Below, piece by piece: positions 51,475-64,000 of a DNA stretch of 64,000 nucleotides (positions within the stretch are counted from its first letter, which is position 1; every line of letters begins with the position of its first letter). The position numbers were made by a program, and so were the translations under genes. The stretch is taken from assembly GCA_963573385.1 (NCBI GenBank), contig CAUYLG010075740.1:1-64000 (forward strand), read 5' to 3'. The stretch comes from Cacajao melanocephalus. Its lineage: Eukaryota; Chordata; Mammalia; Primates; Pitheciidae. The notes below the pieces were generated by a model. The model was not told the origin of the DNA. It saw only the letters and a list, made by a program, of their open reading frames with translations, and made no database searches.

Positions 51475-51801
51475 TTTTGCTTCTCTGAACCACAATATTT
51501 ACCAGACACTTTACTTTTAAAATTGGTAATATCATTCTTTTTGTTTCCTTATAGTCACATAAGAGACAGGCTAATAGAAACAAATTGATGTAGGTTTGTG
51601 TTTAGTAAGATGAAACTGAGGTAGCAAGATGAAGCTTAGGTAGTTAAGATGAAGATAGGTAGTTTGCTTTTTTCAACTATAATATTTGCCAGAAATTTTA
51701 CTTTTAAAATTGGCAATATCGTTTTTTGTAGCTTATGGAAATATTTATAGAAATAAGTAATCCAATTTGTAGTTTAGCAAAATGAAACTTAGGTAGTTAA
51801 A
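51475..51801 (+). repeat. Two-scale local tandem duplication
   Basis: The unit at 51475-51662 and the unit at 51663-51801 both run from a TTTGCTT start through TTTACTTTTAAAATTGG(T/C)AAT to ATGAAACT(G/T)AGGTAG. Inside the first, a 17-20 bp word (AAGATGAA...AGGTAG) occurs three times in a row (51607-51662). Confidence 0.85.
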
Positions 51802-52097
51802 ATTAATGTTCAATTTGAAATTCATATTCAATTGACATACAATTAATTTCATTACATTTGCTAACCATGATTTACAAAACAGTGAAATCAGATTTTAAAT
51901 TATGTTCAAACAATATTAATTAAGTTTTTAATGTTTTAAAGAGAGGCATGGATTCATTTTTGGCTTTTAAAATAACATCTTAAAGCCAACACTTATGTTA
52001 ATTCCCAGTTTAGTTTCTTTTAAAATATTTCCACTCTGATAACAAATTGGGGCATGCAAATTTGGTAAAATTATTGTTTCTTATTTTTAAAAACTTA

Positions 52098-52376
52098 GTG
52101 GCTCACACCTGTAATCCCAGCACTTTGGGAGGCCGAGGTGGGCAAATCACCTCGAGACCATCCTGGCCAACATGGTGAAACTCTGTCTCTATTAAAAATA
52201 CAAAAATTAGCCAGGTGTGGTGGCGCTTGCCTGTGGTGCCAGCTACTCGGGAGGCTGAGGCAGAAGAATCGCTTGAACCGAGGAGGCGGAGGTTGCAGTG
52301 AGCGGAGACTGCCGCCACTGCACTCCAGCCTGGCGACAGAGCAGAGCAAGGCTCCGTCTCAAAAAAAAAAAAAAAA
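52098..52376 (+). mobile_element. Alu: Alu, slightly 5'-truncated, with internal deletion
   Basis: Begins at TGGCTCACACCTGTAATC, so about ten 5' bases are missing. The GAGGTCAGGAGTTC part of the left arm is deleted at 52150. It ends in a 21-A tail. AAAAACTTA flanks it at 52089-52097 and 52377-52385. Confidence 0.95.
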
Positions 52377-52429
52377 AAAAACTTAAATGTGTAATGGCAT
52401 GATTTATCTTAATAAAGAAATACCAGTAA

Positions 52430-52762
<333 letters not shown>

Positions 52763-52778
52763 TAGTAGCTAGTTTATT

Positions 52779-53249
52779 TTCAATCACACTAAAACAGCAT
52801 TTAAATGATACATATTTAAATTAATCTTAACACAGCCATCCTGATTTACCTAATTTACCTACATTTTAGTTATCTTAATTATCAATCAGAACAAATATAA
52901 GCCATCTGTCTTTGTGGAATCAATAAAACTAGGTTAAGACTATAGTTTGAGGGATTATTTCAGATAAACTTACTAGAGTTTTTCTGAACTGTAGAGCACC
53001 AGAAACCATGAAAAGAGGGTGTAGCATTCTCTACTGAGTGTGAGGCCGGCTGTTGGTGCTACCTCACTGCAACTGCCATATCCACTAATGATCATTCTTC
53101 TCTTACTCTGGGAGAGTAAGAGAGAGAGGACGCAGTCTGAGTGGTTCTCATTTTAAAAATAAAATTATATAAGTAAATAAAACTATGTTTTTGTCTACTT
53201 TATGGAAAATCTAGTTCTATTGACAAATTCATACCTATATCTTTAATAT
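52779..53249. other. Unassigned AT-rich DNA
   Basis: Nothing recognised. Confidence 0.4.
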
Positions 53250-53308
53250 ACACACATGCCCATATGCATGCACACACACACGCACGCACACAAACACAAA
53301 AACACACC
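53250..53308 (+). repeat. CA-rich simple repeat
   Basis: Interrupted CA units with CGCACGCA in the middle. Confidence 0.93.
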
Positions 53309-53499
53309 AATCAGTAAAACTCAAGCAAAAGAATGTTGCTTTCTAAATAGTTTATGCTCAACATAATCTAATCAAGTAAGTCTTTGGTATAAGCAATAAT
53401 CTCAAGATATCACTCTAAAATATGCAGGAAAACAATAAGAAAATGGGTATATAAATATGTAAACGCTTTGCTTAGATTTTTTTTTTTTTGGCCAAATAT

Positions 53500-53895
53500 T
53501 GTATTTCATCACTTGGAAGTTTTACCTTCCACAGAGCACTAAGACATGGACAAAGTTCAGCCGAGTTCATTGCCACTTTACATCTTTACATCAAGGATCA
53601 CATTTCCTTCAGTTTTCAGTAACATGGTCTTTACTTCTGAGACCTCATCAAAATGGCCTTTAGGGTCTATGTTGTTTATGACCACTTGGGTAATTTCTAA
53701 GAGAACTGAAGTCTCCTCTACAACTCTCCTATACTGAGCCTTCACCAGAATCGTCCTTAATGCTCCATTCACAGAAATATAGGCTTTTACTAGCCTGCAC
53801 CTCCAAACTCTTTCAGAGCCTTTTCATTACCCAGTTCCAAAAACACTTCCAGATTTTTAGGTATTTGTTACAGCAGCACCCCACTTCTTTCTTAG
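53500..53895 (-). mobile_element. MLT1/MaLR internal (gag-region) remnant
   Basis: The plus strand has TTACCCAGTTCCAAAAACAC and TACAGCAGCACCCCACTTC directly before an antisense MLT1 LTR. This is the order expected for the start of a MaLR internal region in antisense. A 64-codon minus frame (53578-53772) is a short gag-region remnant bounded by stops. Not functional. Confidence 0.65.
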
Positions 53896-54200
53896 TCTGT
53901 TCAGGCTGTTATAACAAAATATTCTCGACTAGGTAATTTATAAAAAACAAATGTATTGCTCACAGTTTTGTAGCCTGGAAAGTCTACATCAAGATTAAGG
54001 CGCCGGCAGACTCCGTGTCTGGAGGCCTGTTCGTCGTGAATGGTGCCTTCCCGTGTGCTTATATAGTGGAAGGAGTAAACAAGCTCGCTCAGGCCTCTTT
54101 TATAAGGGCACTAATTGCATTCATGAGGGCGGTGCCTTCCAAGGGCCCCACCTCCCAAAGGTCCCATCTCTTAATACCTGAAGCTTCTGAATATGTATTT
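53896..54200 (-). mobile_element. MLT1: MLT1 (MaLR) LTR, degraded at one end
   Basis: CTTAGTCTGTTCAGGCTGTT, TTATAAGGGCACTAATTGCA, CATTCATGAGGGCGGTGCC and CCCATCTCTTAATACC fit antisense MLT1. The far end past 54180 is too decayed to place. It carries more CpGs than the other MLT1 copies. Confidence 0.8.
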
Positions 54201-56174
54201 ATACACACATTTTATTATGTGAATCTCTGTTTACTAATACAGGTCAAAAAAGCTAAATCTATTAGTATCACATAATCTTTAATATGTAGAAAGATTTCTT
54301 TGTGTTTTTTTCTTTGTTTCTGAATGAAAATACTTATTATTCAGGAGTTTGATCTCCATGAATTGTCCTTCATATGTGCTAACAATTCTCTCATATTTTT
54401 ATCTTTATGTTAATTTATTCTGAATTTTGAGATTGTTTCTAAGTTTATTCTCTAATTCATTCTTTAAATTTCCTGTTATATGAGTCTGTTTTTTCCTATT
54501 TTAAGACACGTTTTACTTTTATTAATGTTTTTGTTTTGAAAAAATTCTTATCTCAGCCTGTGTCAAAATACATGTCCTCATTGAGAACAAGATGTTTTCT
54601 AAATACTTCTTATACTTCATTAAATAAACCTATTTAGGAGGAAGCAGACTTCTGAGTAATGCTTTGCTCTTCTCTCTTGCTGCAAAATATTTTCAATGTC
54701 TCATATTTTTCTGTTTACTCATTCTTGAGCAATGTAATGAACATGCTCTGAAATGCTGGTTTAAAACTCTCATTCAATACACTTTTCATATATAGAAAAA
54801 TACTTAGGCCTGGTGTTGAAAACAATACATTTAAAGGTCTTTACACTCACCAATGCCCACCTGCTGGCCATTTACCTCCATGCTAAGCTATCACTGAAGA
54901 GCAAATTGTTGCCCAGTGGGTTTCAAACAAATGCAAAATCCTTCCCCAGAGCAGAGGTCTTTATTCTCATTTTTTAAGCCATACAAATAGATTCAACCAG
55001 AATTCCAAAAGTCATAAAAGAAGGACAGAAGCATGCAAGTGTCAAGGTCTTGTTCCCTGCTCTGCTTTTCACTGTCCCCTGTGCCTTACTACAGATGATT
55101 TACCATGAAGTTTGTAAGGCTTAAACTTCAAGATCTCTCACTTGCATGAGGCCCTTGCAATGTCTATGAGAGTCTATGACGAAGTGATTAACATGTTCAA
55201 TATTTTTGTAAAATTTGCAAAACGTAGATATTTTATCCACTCAATCTTCCCTGTACGTCAGGTGACTATGAAGGAGCCATAGTCATTTTCGAGATCCTAA
55301 TAAAAAATCGTTTGAGAAAAATTTAGTTTGCTTTTGGTGGAATATATTGGTGCGGATCACAGACACTCCCCTAAACAGTTAAATCATTGCTAGCCATGCA
55401 CCAAGACAGTGAATGACTTGGAAATAAACCCCACATCACTCCTAAACAGAGGTCAAACTTGTGTTAGCTTTCAAATTTCTGTATCACAGGAAAGGTAGAG
55501 TTCCTTCTATAACTTAAAGTTGGTAACTTCCTCAAACTCAGGGATTTAGAGGAGCTCATATTCAGTTTTGCCATTGGTTCTTCCTGAATATTAACAATCT
55601 CTGTTTACTTTAAAGAAAATGTACTCCATATGTTTCAGAATCATTTGTGCTTAAATCACCACATGGGAGACATAAATATTCAATATACACATGTAGAAAT
55701 GTTTTTAGATGTGGAAGAGACTACCTTTATTTTTAAAATGAATAGTTCTTGTCTTGATCTCTGACCAAGAACAAAGAAAAAAGATTCCCTCCCAGGTGTG
55801 GCTGCTCATTCTACAGGTGATTTCAGGCTCTGGGAAGGTGTCCTCCCATTGACCCTGAGTCATGATAGCAAATATTCTGGCTACAGCTGTACCAGTTAAT
55901 TCAGCAGGAAGGAGTTCAACCTCTTAGTTCCATGCTTTTTAGCCACATTGAAGACCAAGACATCATGTCTTCTGTGCCCTAATCCAAGGACAGGAACCAT
56001 ACATTTACCCTAAAAGTATGAGACTCTGTTCTCCTGACTCTTCTACTAGGCAGGCATTCCACTTTGAAGAAGCAATCTACTGAGATTCAGCTTGTTCAAT
56101 CACATAGGAAATGATGTAGATACTTCCATTTTAATCTTTCTAATGCATATATTGAGAAAATAAGCATTTTTTTT
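54201..56174. other. Unassigned DNA
   Basis: About 2 kb without a recognised repeat. 54290-54560 is T-rich and could be a very old LINE. Confidence 0.4.
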
Positions 56175-56184
56175 AAAAGAGCAA

Positions 56185-56473
56185 GGCCAAGTGTGATGGC
56201 TCACACTTGTAATCCTAGCACTTTGGGAGGCCAAGGCAGGAAGTGAACTTGACCCCACAAGTTCGAGACCAGCCTGGGAAACATGATGATACCCCATCCC
56301 TAAAAAAGATACAAAAACTAGCCAGGCTTGGTGGCGTGCACCTGTAGTTCCAGCTACTCAGAGGCCTGAGGGTGGGAGACTCGCTTGAACCCAGGAGGTT
56401 GAGGCTGCAGTGAGCTGTGATTGTGCCCCTTTACTACAGCCTAGGTGACAGAGTGAGACCCTGTTTCAAAAAT
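56185..56473 (+). mobile_element. Alu: Alu (AluJ-like), with target duplication
   Basis: A diverged sense Alu starting GGCCAAGTGTGATGGCTCAC. AAAAGAGCAA (56175-56184) and AAAAGGGCAA (56474-56483) flank it. Confidence 0.94.
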
Positions 56474-56483
56474 AAAAGGGCAA

Positions 56484-57542
56484 AAGACAAAACAATTTCT
56501 ATCTCCCTTATATGGTTTTCTGGTACATTGCAATAACAATAATAATAAGGCTTAGTAAGGGTTTATGGCTAGAATGCTACTTCAAGGAGAAGCTAACATT
56601 CTAACTTGCAAGAGAATAGTTCTGATACATAAACAACAGCATAAAGATCCTTGCAGTCGTAGAATGAATCCCCAGGAGACCCACTGCTCACACCCAGATG
56701 CCCTTACCCCCACCTTGGATTAGTCTTATTCTCATTCAGGGCTGTGGCACTCCACAGGGAACAAATGGATCTGGCCCTTGGTGAGGTTTCATTTTTCTCT
56801 TAACGCTTAGCCTAAGCTCATTTATTCATGCTTACTAAGCAGAAAGGTAGTGTAGCCCTCTGTGCCTTTTAGTGCTAGGGGATATAATCACACTGAGATC
56901 CAGATGGATAAATTCTGCTTGACATCACTTAAATTTCTCAAAGGCACCAAAAATCAATATATCAAAAATGAACTCTTGATCTTCCCCTAAGTTCTAGCTT
57001 TTTCCCAGTGTTTTCTATCCCAAAATGTGTGACCCCCATCTATCCCCTTGAGAGAGAAAACCACAGTCATATAGATCTCCCTTTCCCTCAAAACCCATAC
57101 TTCATCAGCAGATTCTATTGGCTTTGCTCCCTACATAATTCTAAAATAGTCTTTCTCCTAACATTTGCAGGGTCCAGAGCAAGGGAACACACATCATATG
57201 TGGAAATAATTTAAAGGTATAAATAACGTGAACAAGCTGTTAGGTAAGATAGTTCTATTTTTCCACCTTGACAAACACATCTTCATAATGACCAGGAGAG
57301 CAGGGTTCAAATGAAAAATTCTCCATCTCCTTGGAGTTTTGTGCCCTTAATTAGTGACTGGGGATTGCTGGACCACATTTCATAGATGGCAGACAGCAGG
57401 CTACCCCATGTTGTCCCATCCCATCTGCAAGAGACCAACTGCAAGGGACCTCATGGATACACACGTTGGCACTCAGGCTATATGTCCAAGTTCTGCAAGC
57501 TCTCTTTACAACCTCTGTGCATGGCTGCTGCTCCTAGCCTAC
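56484..57542. other. Unassigned DNA
   Basis: Nothing recognised. Confidence 0.4.
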
Positions 57543-57900
57543 TGTCTAAGTCCATTCAAGCTGCTATAATAAAATTCCATAAACTAGGTGGCTTACAAAA
57601 ACAGAAATGCATTTCTCACAGTTCTGGAAGCTGAAAGGTCTAGGATCAAGGTGCCAGCAGATTCAGTGTCTGGTGAGACCTGCTCTCTGGTTCTTACAAG
57701 GTATCTCGCTATGTCTTCACATGATGAAAGGGACAAAACAGTTTTCTGGGGCCTCTTTTCTGAAGGCACTAATCCCATTCATGTGGGCCCCACCCCTGCG
57801 ATCTAAATATTTCCCAAAGGCTTTACTTCCTAATAGTATTATATTGTGATTAGGTTTTTGACATATGAATTTGGAGGACACAGACATACAGGCTGTAGCA
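57543..57900 (-). mobile_element. MLT1: MLT1 (MaLR) solo LTR
   Basis: Antisense MLT1: TGTCTAAGTCCATTCAAGCT, TCTCACAGTTCTGGAAGCTG, GGGGCCTCTTTTCTGAAGGC, ending ACATACAGGCTGTAGCA. Overlapping open frames of 60-89 codons here are products of the repeat. Confidence 0.92.
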
Positions 57901-58084
57901 GACTCTCTGGAACCTAGGGCCAAACACGTACTGGGGACCAGAGAGTGGTCTAGAAGCAGGTGGGGGTGGGGCTCTCTGTGGGTCAATTCTGTTGGAGTAG
58001 TACAGGCAGAAATAGATCAGAATGAGGTTCTGTGAAGAGACAGGCCCAGGTAGGACTCCCTTGCTATCCAGGGATATTCCTCGG

Positions 58085-58970
58085 TTCTATTCATTGTCCT
58101 TTCCTTCCACTGCCGCCACCCTGGACTCTTGCCTAAACTACTTCAATAGCCTCCTAATTAATCTCTGAACATCAACTTTGTCTCTGCAGTACATTCTTCA
58201 CATTATAGCCAGAATGACTTCTTGTTTTAGTGATTCAAACATCCTTGGCTTAGGCTGTGGAAGTCTAATTACTCTTGAAGTTTAGGTAAATTCTTTAATG
58301 TGGTCTACAAAGATACCCCATGTTCTGGCACCTACCTACTTCTCCACTCCTCTTGCCCTGGCTTTCTCTCAGTCCCTTATACTCACCTTCCTCCCACCAC
58401 AGAGTGTCTGCGCTCTTCCCTCTGGGTGAAATGTGCTTCTCATTTCCCCATTGCATCACGTTACTCCTACGTGGCCTTCAGATCTCAGCCTCCACAGGAA
58501 AACCCTGACCTCCTCACTATGCCCATCTCATATCACCATGCATCTCTCCTACATGTGCACAATTTCACCTTCACATTGAATGGTGTCAAATGTAGTTGCA
58601 GGGTGCTCTTGGGTCACTCAGCTGCACATTGTATCTACTGGACCACTCTCTAGCCAGGACTTCTAAAGGAAGTGGCTAAATTCCCACTGCCAACAAGAGC
58701 AGCCACATTTCAAAGTGGAGATGACAATAACACTACATCATAAGAGTGGGAAGGGGATTAAATGAAATAATATATGTAAATCACTTATGATGATGCTTGG
58801 TACAGTTTAAGAACTAAATAAAATTTGTTGTGCAAATTCTCTTACTCAGTCTTAACACACATATAAGACAGCATGCTGTATGTTCCATGAAGGCAGGAGC
58901 CATGTCTGATTTCCCCAGCACTTGCCAGATCAGCTAATTCATAATAGATGAATGAATGGATGAAGAGTCC
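58085..58970 (+). mobile_element. L2: L2 ORF2 end and 3' end, split by MIR
   Basis: Sense L2: TCAATAGCCTCCTAATTAAT, CATGTTCTGGCACCTACCTA, GTGGCCTTCAGATCTCAGCC to about 58650. The tail at 58865-58970 has TTCCATGAAGGCAGGAGCCA and GATGAATGAATGG. The 117-codon frame at 58300-58653 lies in it and is not a host gene. Confidence 0.8.
58720..58835 (+). mobile_element. MIR: MIR tail
   Basis: ATTAAATGAAATAATATATG, AAATCACTTATGATGATGCT and AACTAAATAAAATTTGTTG fit the sense MIR 3' part. It lies between the two L2 pieces. Confidence 0.6.
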
Positions 58971-59461
58971 CTGGCCCAGGTTTAAATGTCCTTAAAGCAA
59001 AATGAGATGTTGATTTATAGATGGTTAAGAAGCCCAATATCTAGCACAGGCATGAATTGTATTGGGTGTTTCATTAGTGTTTGATAAAAGAATACATCAT
59101 TAAATTAATGAAATTTCATCTTTTTGTCAACTCACAGTCAAACTGGCATGCCTTTACCCAATGGAGGGGACAGTGCAATCCTGTTGGCAAAAAATGAAAC
59201 ACTCAGTCCTAGGCTCTGTCTGGTTGTACTTTTTACAGAATGATTTGGATAGAAGCAAAGGGGATGTCTCTGCTGAATTTAAAGATGACAGAAAGCCAAA
59301 GAGGTACGGGAGGAGCTGACAAAGTGTGTGCCAGAAAAATGTTTCACCATCATCTGCAATGATGACATAAAATGATTACATAAAACCAAAAAAGGGCTTC
59401 ATTTAAATGACCACTGGTTCCACTTTTGTGTAAATCCTTCTAAGATTTTTTGTTCGTATTT
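58971..59461. other. Unassigned DNA
   Basis: Nothing recognised. Confidence 0.4.
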
Positions 59462-59482
59462 ATCTCTCTCTCTCTCTCTCTA
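59462..59482 (+). repeat. (TC)n microsatellite
   Basis: About ten TC units. Confidence 0.95.
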
Positions 59483-59484
59483 CC

Positions 59485-60030
59485 CTTATATAAATACATA
59501 TGTGTATATAGAAAGACAAATGTGCACTTTCAGTTTTTAGAGAATAGGCATCCCATGCAATAGTAAAACAGTTTTTTCTGGCTAATGCCACGTTATTAAA
59601 TATTCTCCTGTAATGTCACTTTTCAATATCACAATAGGCATTCTGTAATTTATTTAACCACTGTATGATTGTTTTCAATTTTGTTATTTTGGACATCATT
59701 GCCATGAACATTCTTATAGCTGAATATTTGCCCATAACCATTAATTCCTTAAGATAATTTTTGAAATCTGAGTGTTGACATATATATATACATTGCTAAC
59801 TTGTTTTCCAAAAAATGCCATATAGATTTACTCTCCCACAGTGGTAAGTGAGGGTCCTTGTTTTCCTGCTCCTTTGCCAAAATTCTTGGTCTCATCTTTT
59901 GTTAATCTTTACTCATGTATAAGTTAGAAGTGATGTCTCATTGTTTTAGCTTACTCTTTTTAGCTTACTCTTACTAAGATGGAATTATTTCTTAAACTTT
60001 ACCAGCTATTTGTAGTTCTCCTCACAAAAC
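59485..60030 (-). mobile_element. L1: Old L1 (L1M) ORF2 C-terminal relic
   Basis: Antisense ORF2 end: TTATTTAACCACTGTATGAT, TTGCCATGAACATTCTTATA, ACTCTCCCACAGTGGTAAGT. No open frame remains. Confidence 0.65.
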
Positions 60031-60194
60031 GAATTTAACAAATATAAATATAAGGTCCTACATTTGTTTTCCAAAAACAATCATATAATTGTAAAATAGG
60101 GAAACTTGGCTTGACTGAAGGGTACATGAAAAGAAAAATTAATGGCAAAAAAGCAAAGGGAATGTGATAACTGTTTTTAAATGTTTGAACAGTT

Positions 60195-60480
60195 ATCATA
60201 TAGAAAAGAAATCAGGTTTAGTTTATATTTTTCCAAGAGGAAAAAGTAGGGCAAGCAGATGGAAAGTTACAGGTTGGCAGATTTTAGTTCATCTTAAGAA
60301 AGAACTTTTTAACTGTCTCAGCAATCCAAAGATGGAATGGGTTGCCTCATGTAGGGAGATCCCCACTGCTGGAAGAGATCAAGAGTATAAATGGTCTACT
60401 GTGTGGAAATTGTAGACGGAAGGGCTTTCTGAATTGGGTTAAATGGATGACTTTGAATATCACTGGGAACTCCATGATTT
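60195..60480 (+). mobile_element. L3: CR1/L3 LINE 3' fossil
   Basis: GATGGAAAGTTACAGGTTGG, CTTAAGAAAGAACTTTTTAA, GATGGAATGGGTTGCCTCAT, CCCCACTGCTGGAAGAGATC follow the CR1/L3 3' end in order. The 83-codon frame at 60164-60415 lies within it. Confidence 0.6.
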
Positions 60481-60520
60481 TTTTTGCTTCTATGAACATG
60501 AGCTCACAGTAATTGTTTTA

Positions 60521-62714
<2,194 letters not shown>

Positions 62715-62840
62715 TTCTGTTCATTCTGATATTTTTGAAGGCATGTTATATATCAAGACCTCTGGTGAGTGCTGAAGATGGAGAGATAAATCCTACTTTG
62801 TTCTTGCCACTGTGGAGCTTATGAAGATCTAATTAGAAAA
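62715..62840 (-). mobile_element. L2: L2 3' end
   Basis: AAGACCTCTGGTGAGTGCTG, GATGGAGAGATAAATCC and CCACTGTGGAGCTTATGAAG fit the antisense L2 tail. Confidence 0.6.
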
Positions 62841-62843
62841 ACA

Positions 62844-62862
62844 AATATCTATCTATCTATCT
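62844..62862 (+). repeat. (ATCT)n microsatellite
   Basis: Four to five ATCT units. Confidence 0.93.
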
Positions 62863-64000
62863 ACATAAACAATTCATATAGTGGAAAAAATAAACATAGT
62901 GTTTCACTGGAATGGCCTACCTACGACTAAAGTGAAATGTAGTCTAAGTGCCAAGAGATGCAAACAGAAGGAGCAAATTCATGGGGTTGGGATTTTGTTA
63001 CTATCCCTTGGTTGGTGTATTGAATATAAACCTTGTGTGTCTTTGCAGTTGCGCCATTGACTCCTTTATTCATTCTTTGTCAGTATCCCACACAGGTCAA
63101 GCTGTTCCTCCCTTTCCAAACTTGGTTGGAACACCACATTAGGAAGCATGAGATCTGGTTCCCTGAGAGGCTGCAAAGAGGCAGAGGCTGCAGCTAAAAT
63201 TTCAGGTTAATTCCCCAGAGATTGAACCTTGACCAATGGGAAGCAAGAGACTGGAAGGAATGCAGCTCACAATTTCTCTCTCCGTTATCCTCTGCATGAA
63301 CTGCTCTGAGATATGATTCTCTTTGCAAACCTACCAGAAATTGCTCCTCCATGAGATGGGTGAACATACATTTTGAGTGACCTGTATATATGTTTGCAAC
63401 TCATTGTGAAGCAGTGGTCACTGAAGTTATCCATCACATCGCAGTGATTCTCATCTTCCCTTTTTCTCAGGGTGCCATTCCCACTCACTCCCATTACCCT
63501 GTGATTTCATCTCCATAATAACTTGTTGACATTTTAATCGTTGCCTCAGGCTCTGTTTTCTAAAAGATGCAGAATATAACAGCTGGATCTGAGACTATCC
63601 AGCGATCCTTCTTTCACTTTGATAACAAAAATTTCAAAAAGAAAAGAAAGAAAATTAATTCCTCTTTGAAATCTTGTCTGCTTATTTATATGTTCAAGAA
63701 AAAATAAATACTGACAAACCATTTGCTAGTGGTTACACAACCTCAAATGAGCAAACGTTTAGCTATTTTCTAGCAAGTGGGATTAATCTATTCCTGGTGT
63801 ATTTATGGACCTGTCCTAGCTCTGCAGATTATATAGACGTTGTTGCTATTTGTCTTTTCTTCTATAGTTGATCTTCCTGTGTAGATTCAAGGGTTGCGTA
63901 AGACAAAAAACTTGAAAGTTGCTTCCAATGCATCAAGAGACTAATCTGACATTCTCAAGTGGCCATTAGAAGCATTTTTCTTCTCAATCTAATCTTCTGC
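62863..64000. other. Unassigned DNA to window end
   Basis: No repeat or exon recognised. Frames of 60-70 codons are at chance length. Confidence 0.4.

Noticed and set aside
58300..58653. 117-codon plus-strand frame as a candidate gene
   Set aside because: It lies within a sense L2 ORF2/3' relic.

Overview
This 64 kb window is ordinary primate, almost certainly human, non-coding nuclear DNA. It is AT-rich and CpG-poor. It holds about fourteen full-length or partial Alu elements on both strands, a fairly young L1 3' end, and layers of older mammalian repeats: MIR, L2, CR1/L3, L1M, MaLR/ERVL long terminal repeats (LTRs), Tigger and hAT-Charlie elements. Nothing suggests bacterial, plasmid or phage DNA. 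No exon, tRNA, rRNA, snRNA, CpG island or CRISPR array could be supported. The longer open frames are either inside repeats (Alu antisense frames, L1 ORF2, L2) or have no recognisable product, so no protein-coding gene is called. The window could be intergenic or inside a long intron; the sequence alone does not decide.

Layout. 1-8 kb: Alu, MIR, L1M, a complete MST-type LTR (5626-6044) and an older LTR. 8-15 kb: mostly unique DNA with MIR, MER1, MER5A and a CR1/L3 fossil; 9.3-10.2 kb is repeat-free and keeps many CpGs. 15.5-20.3 kb: a rearranged old L1M, broken by an LTR with a tRNA-Leu-like primer-binding remnant and by a Tigger element. 20.6-25.3 kb: Alu, an inverted MST LTR, MIR, an MLT1 LTR, another LTR, and a local direct duplication not explained by a known repeat. 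25.3-30.5 kb: largely unique, with one MLT2 LTR and a strong alternating purine-pyrimidine tract. 30.5-33.4 kb: two L1M 3' UTR relics around an L2 relic. 33.4-39 kb: MIR fragments and unassigned DNA. 39-42.8 kb: an L2 split by an Alu-L1 chimeric insertion, then MER5A and an L1M/Alu nest. 43-50 kb: a CR1/L3 fossil split by an LTR and a MIR, plus Alus and MLT1. 51.5-54.2 kb: a nested tandem duplication, a close inverted Alu pair and an MLT1 LTR with its internal region. 54-64 kb: mostly unique, with Alu, MLT1, L2, L1M and CR1/L3 relics.

The most interesting object is at 39182-40336. A 3'-truncated Alu is fused in the same orientation to a 5'-truncated L1. The pair shares one set of short target duplications and sits inside a single L2. 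This is the signature of template switching during one retrotransposition event. Such chimeras are a known class, so this copy is notable but not a new system. Other points worth checking are the 113-bp direct repeat (21474/23231), the two-scale tandem duplication at 51475-51801, the Z-DNA-type tract at 29849-29890, the imperfect hairpin at 61641-61673, and three repeat-free, CpG-retaining segments that could be conserved regulatory DNA. Repeat names were assigned by recall of consensus sequences, so class is more certain than subfamily and many edges are approximate.
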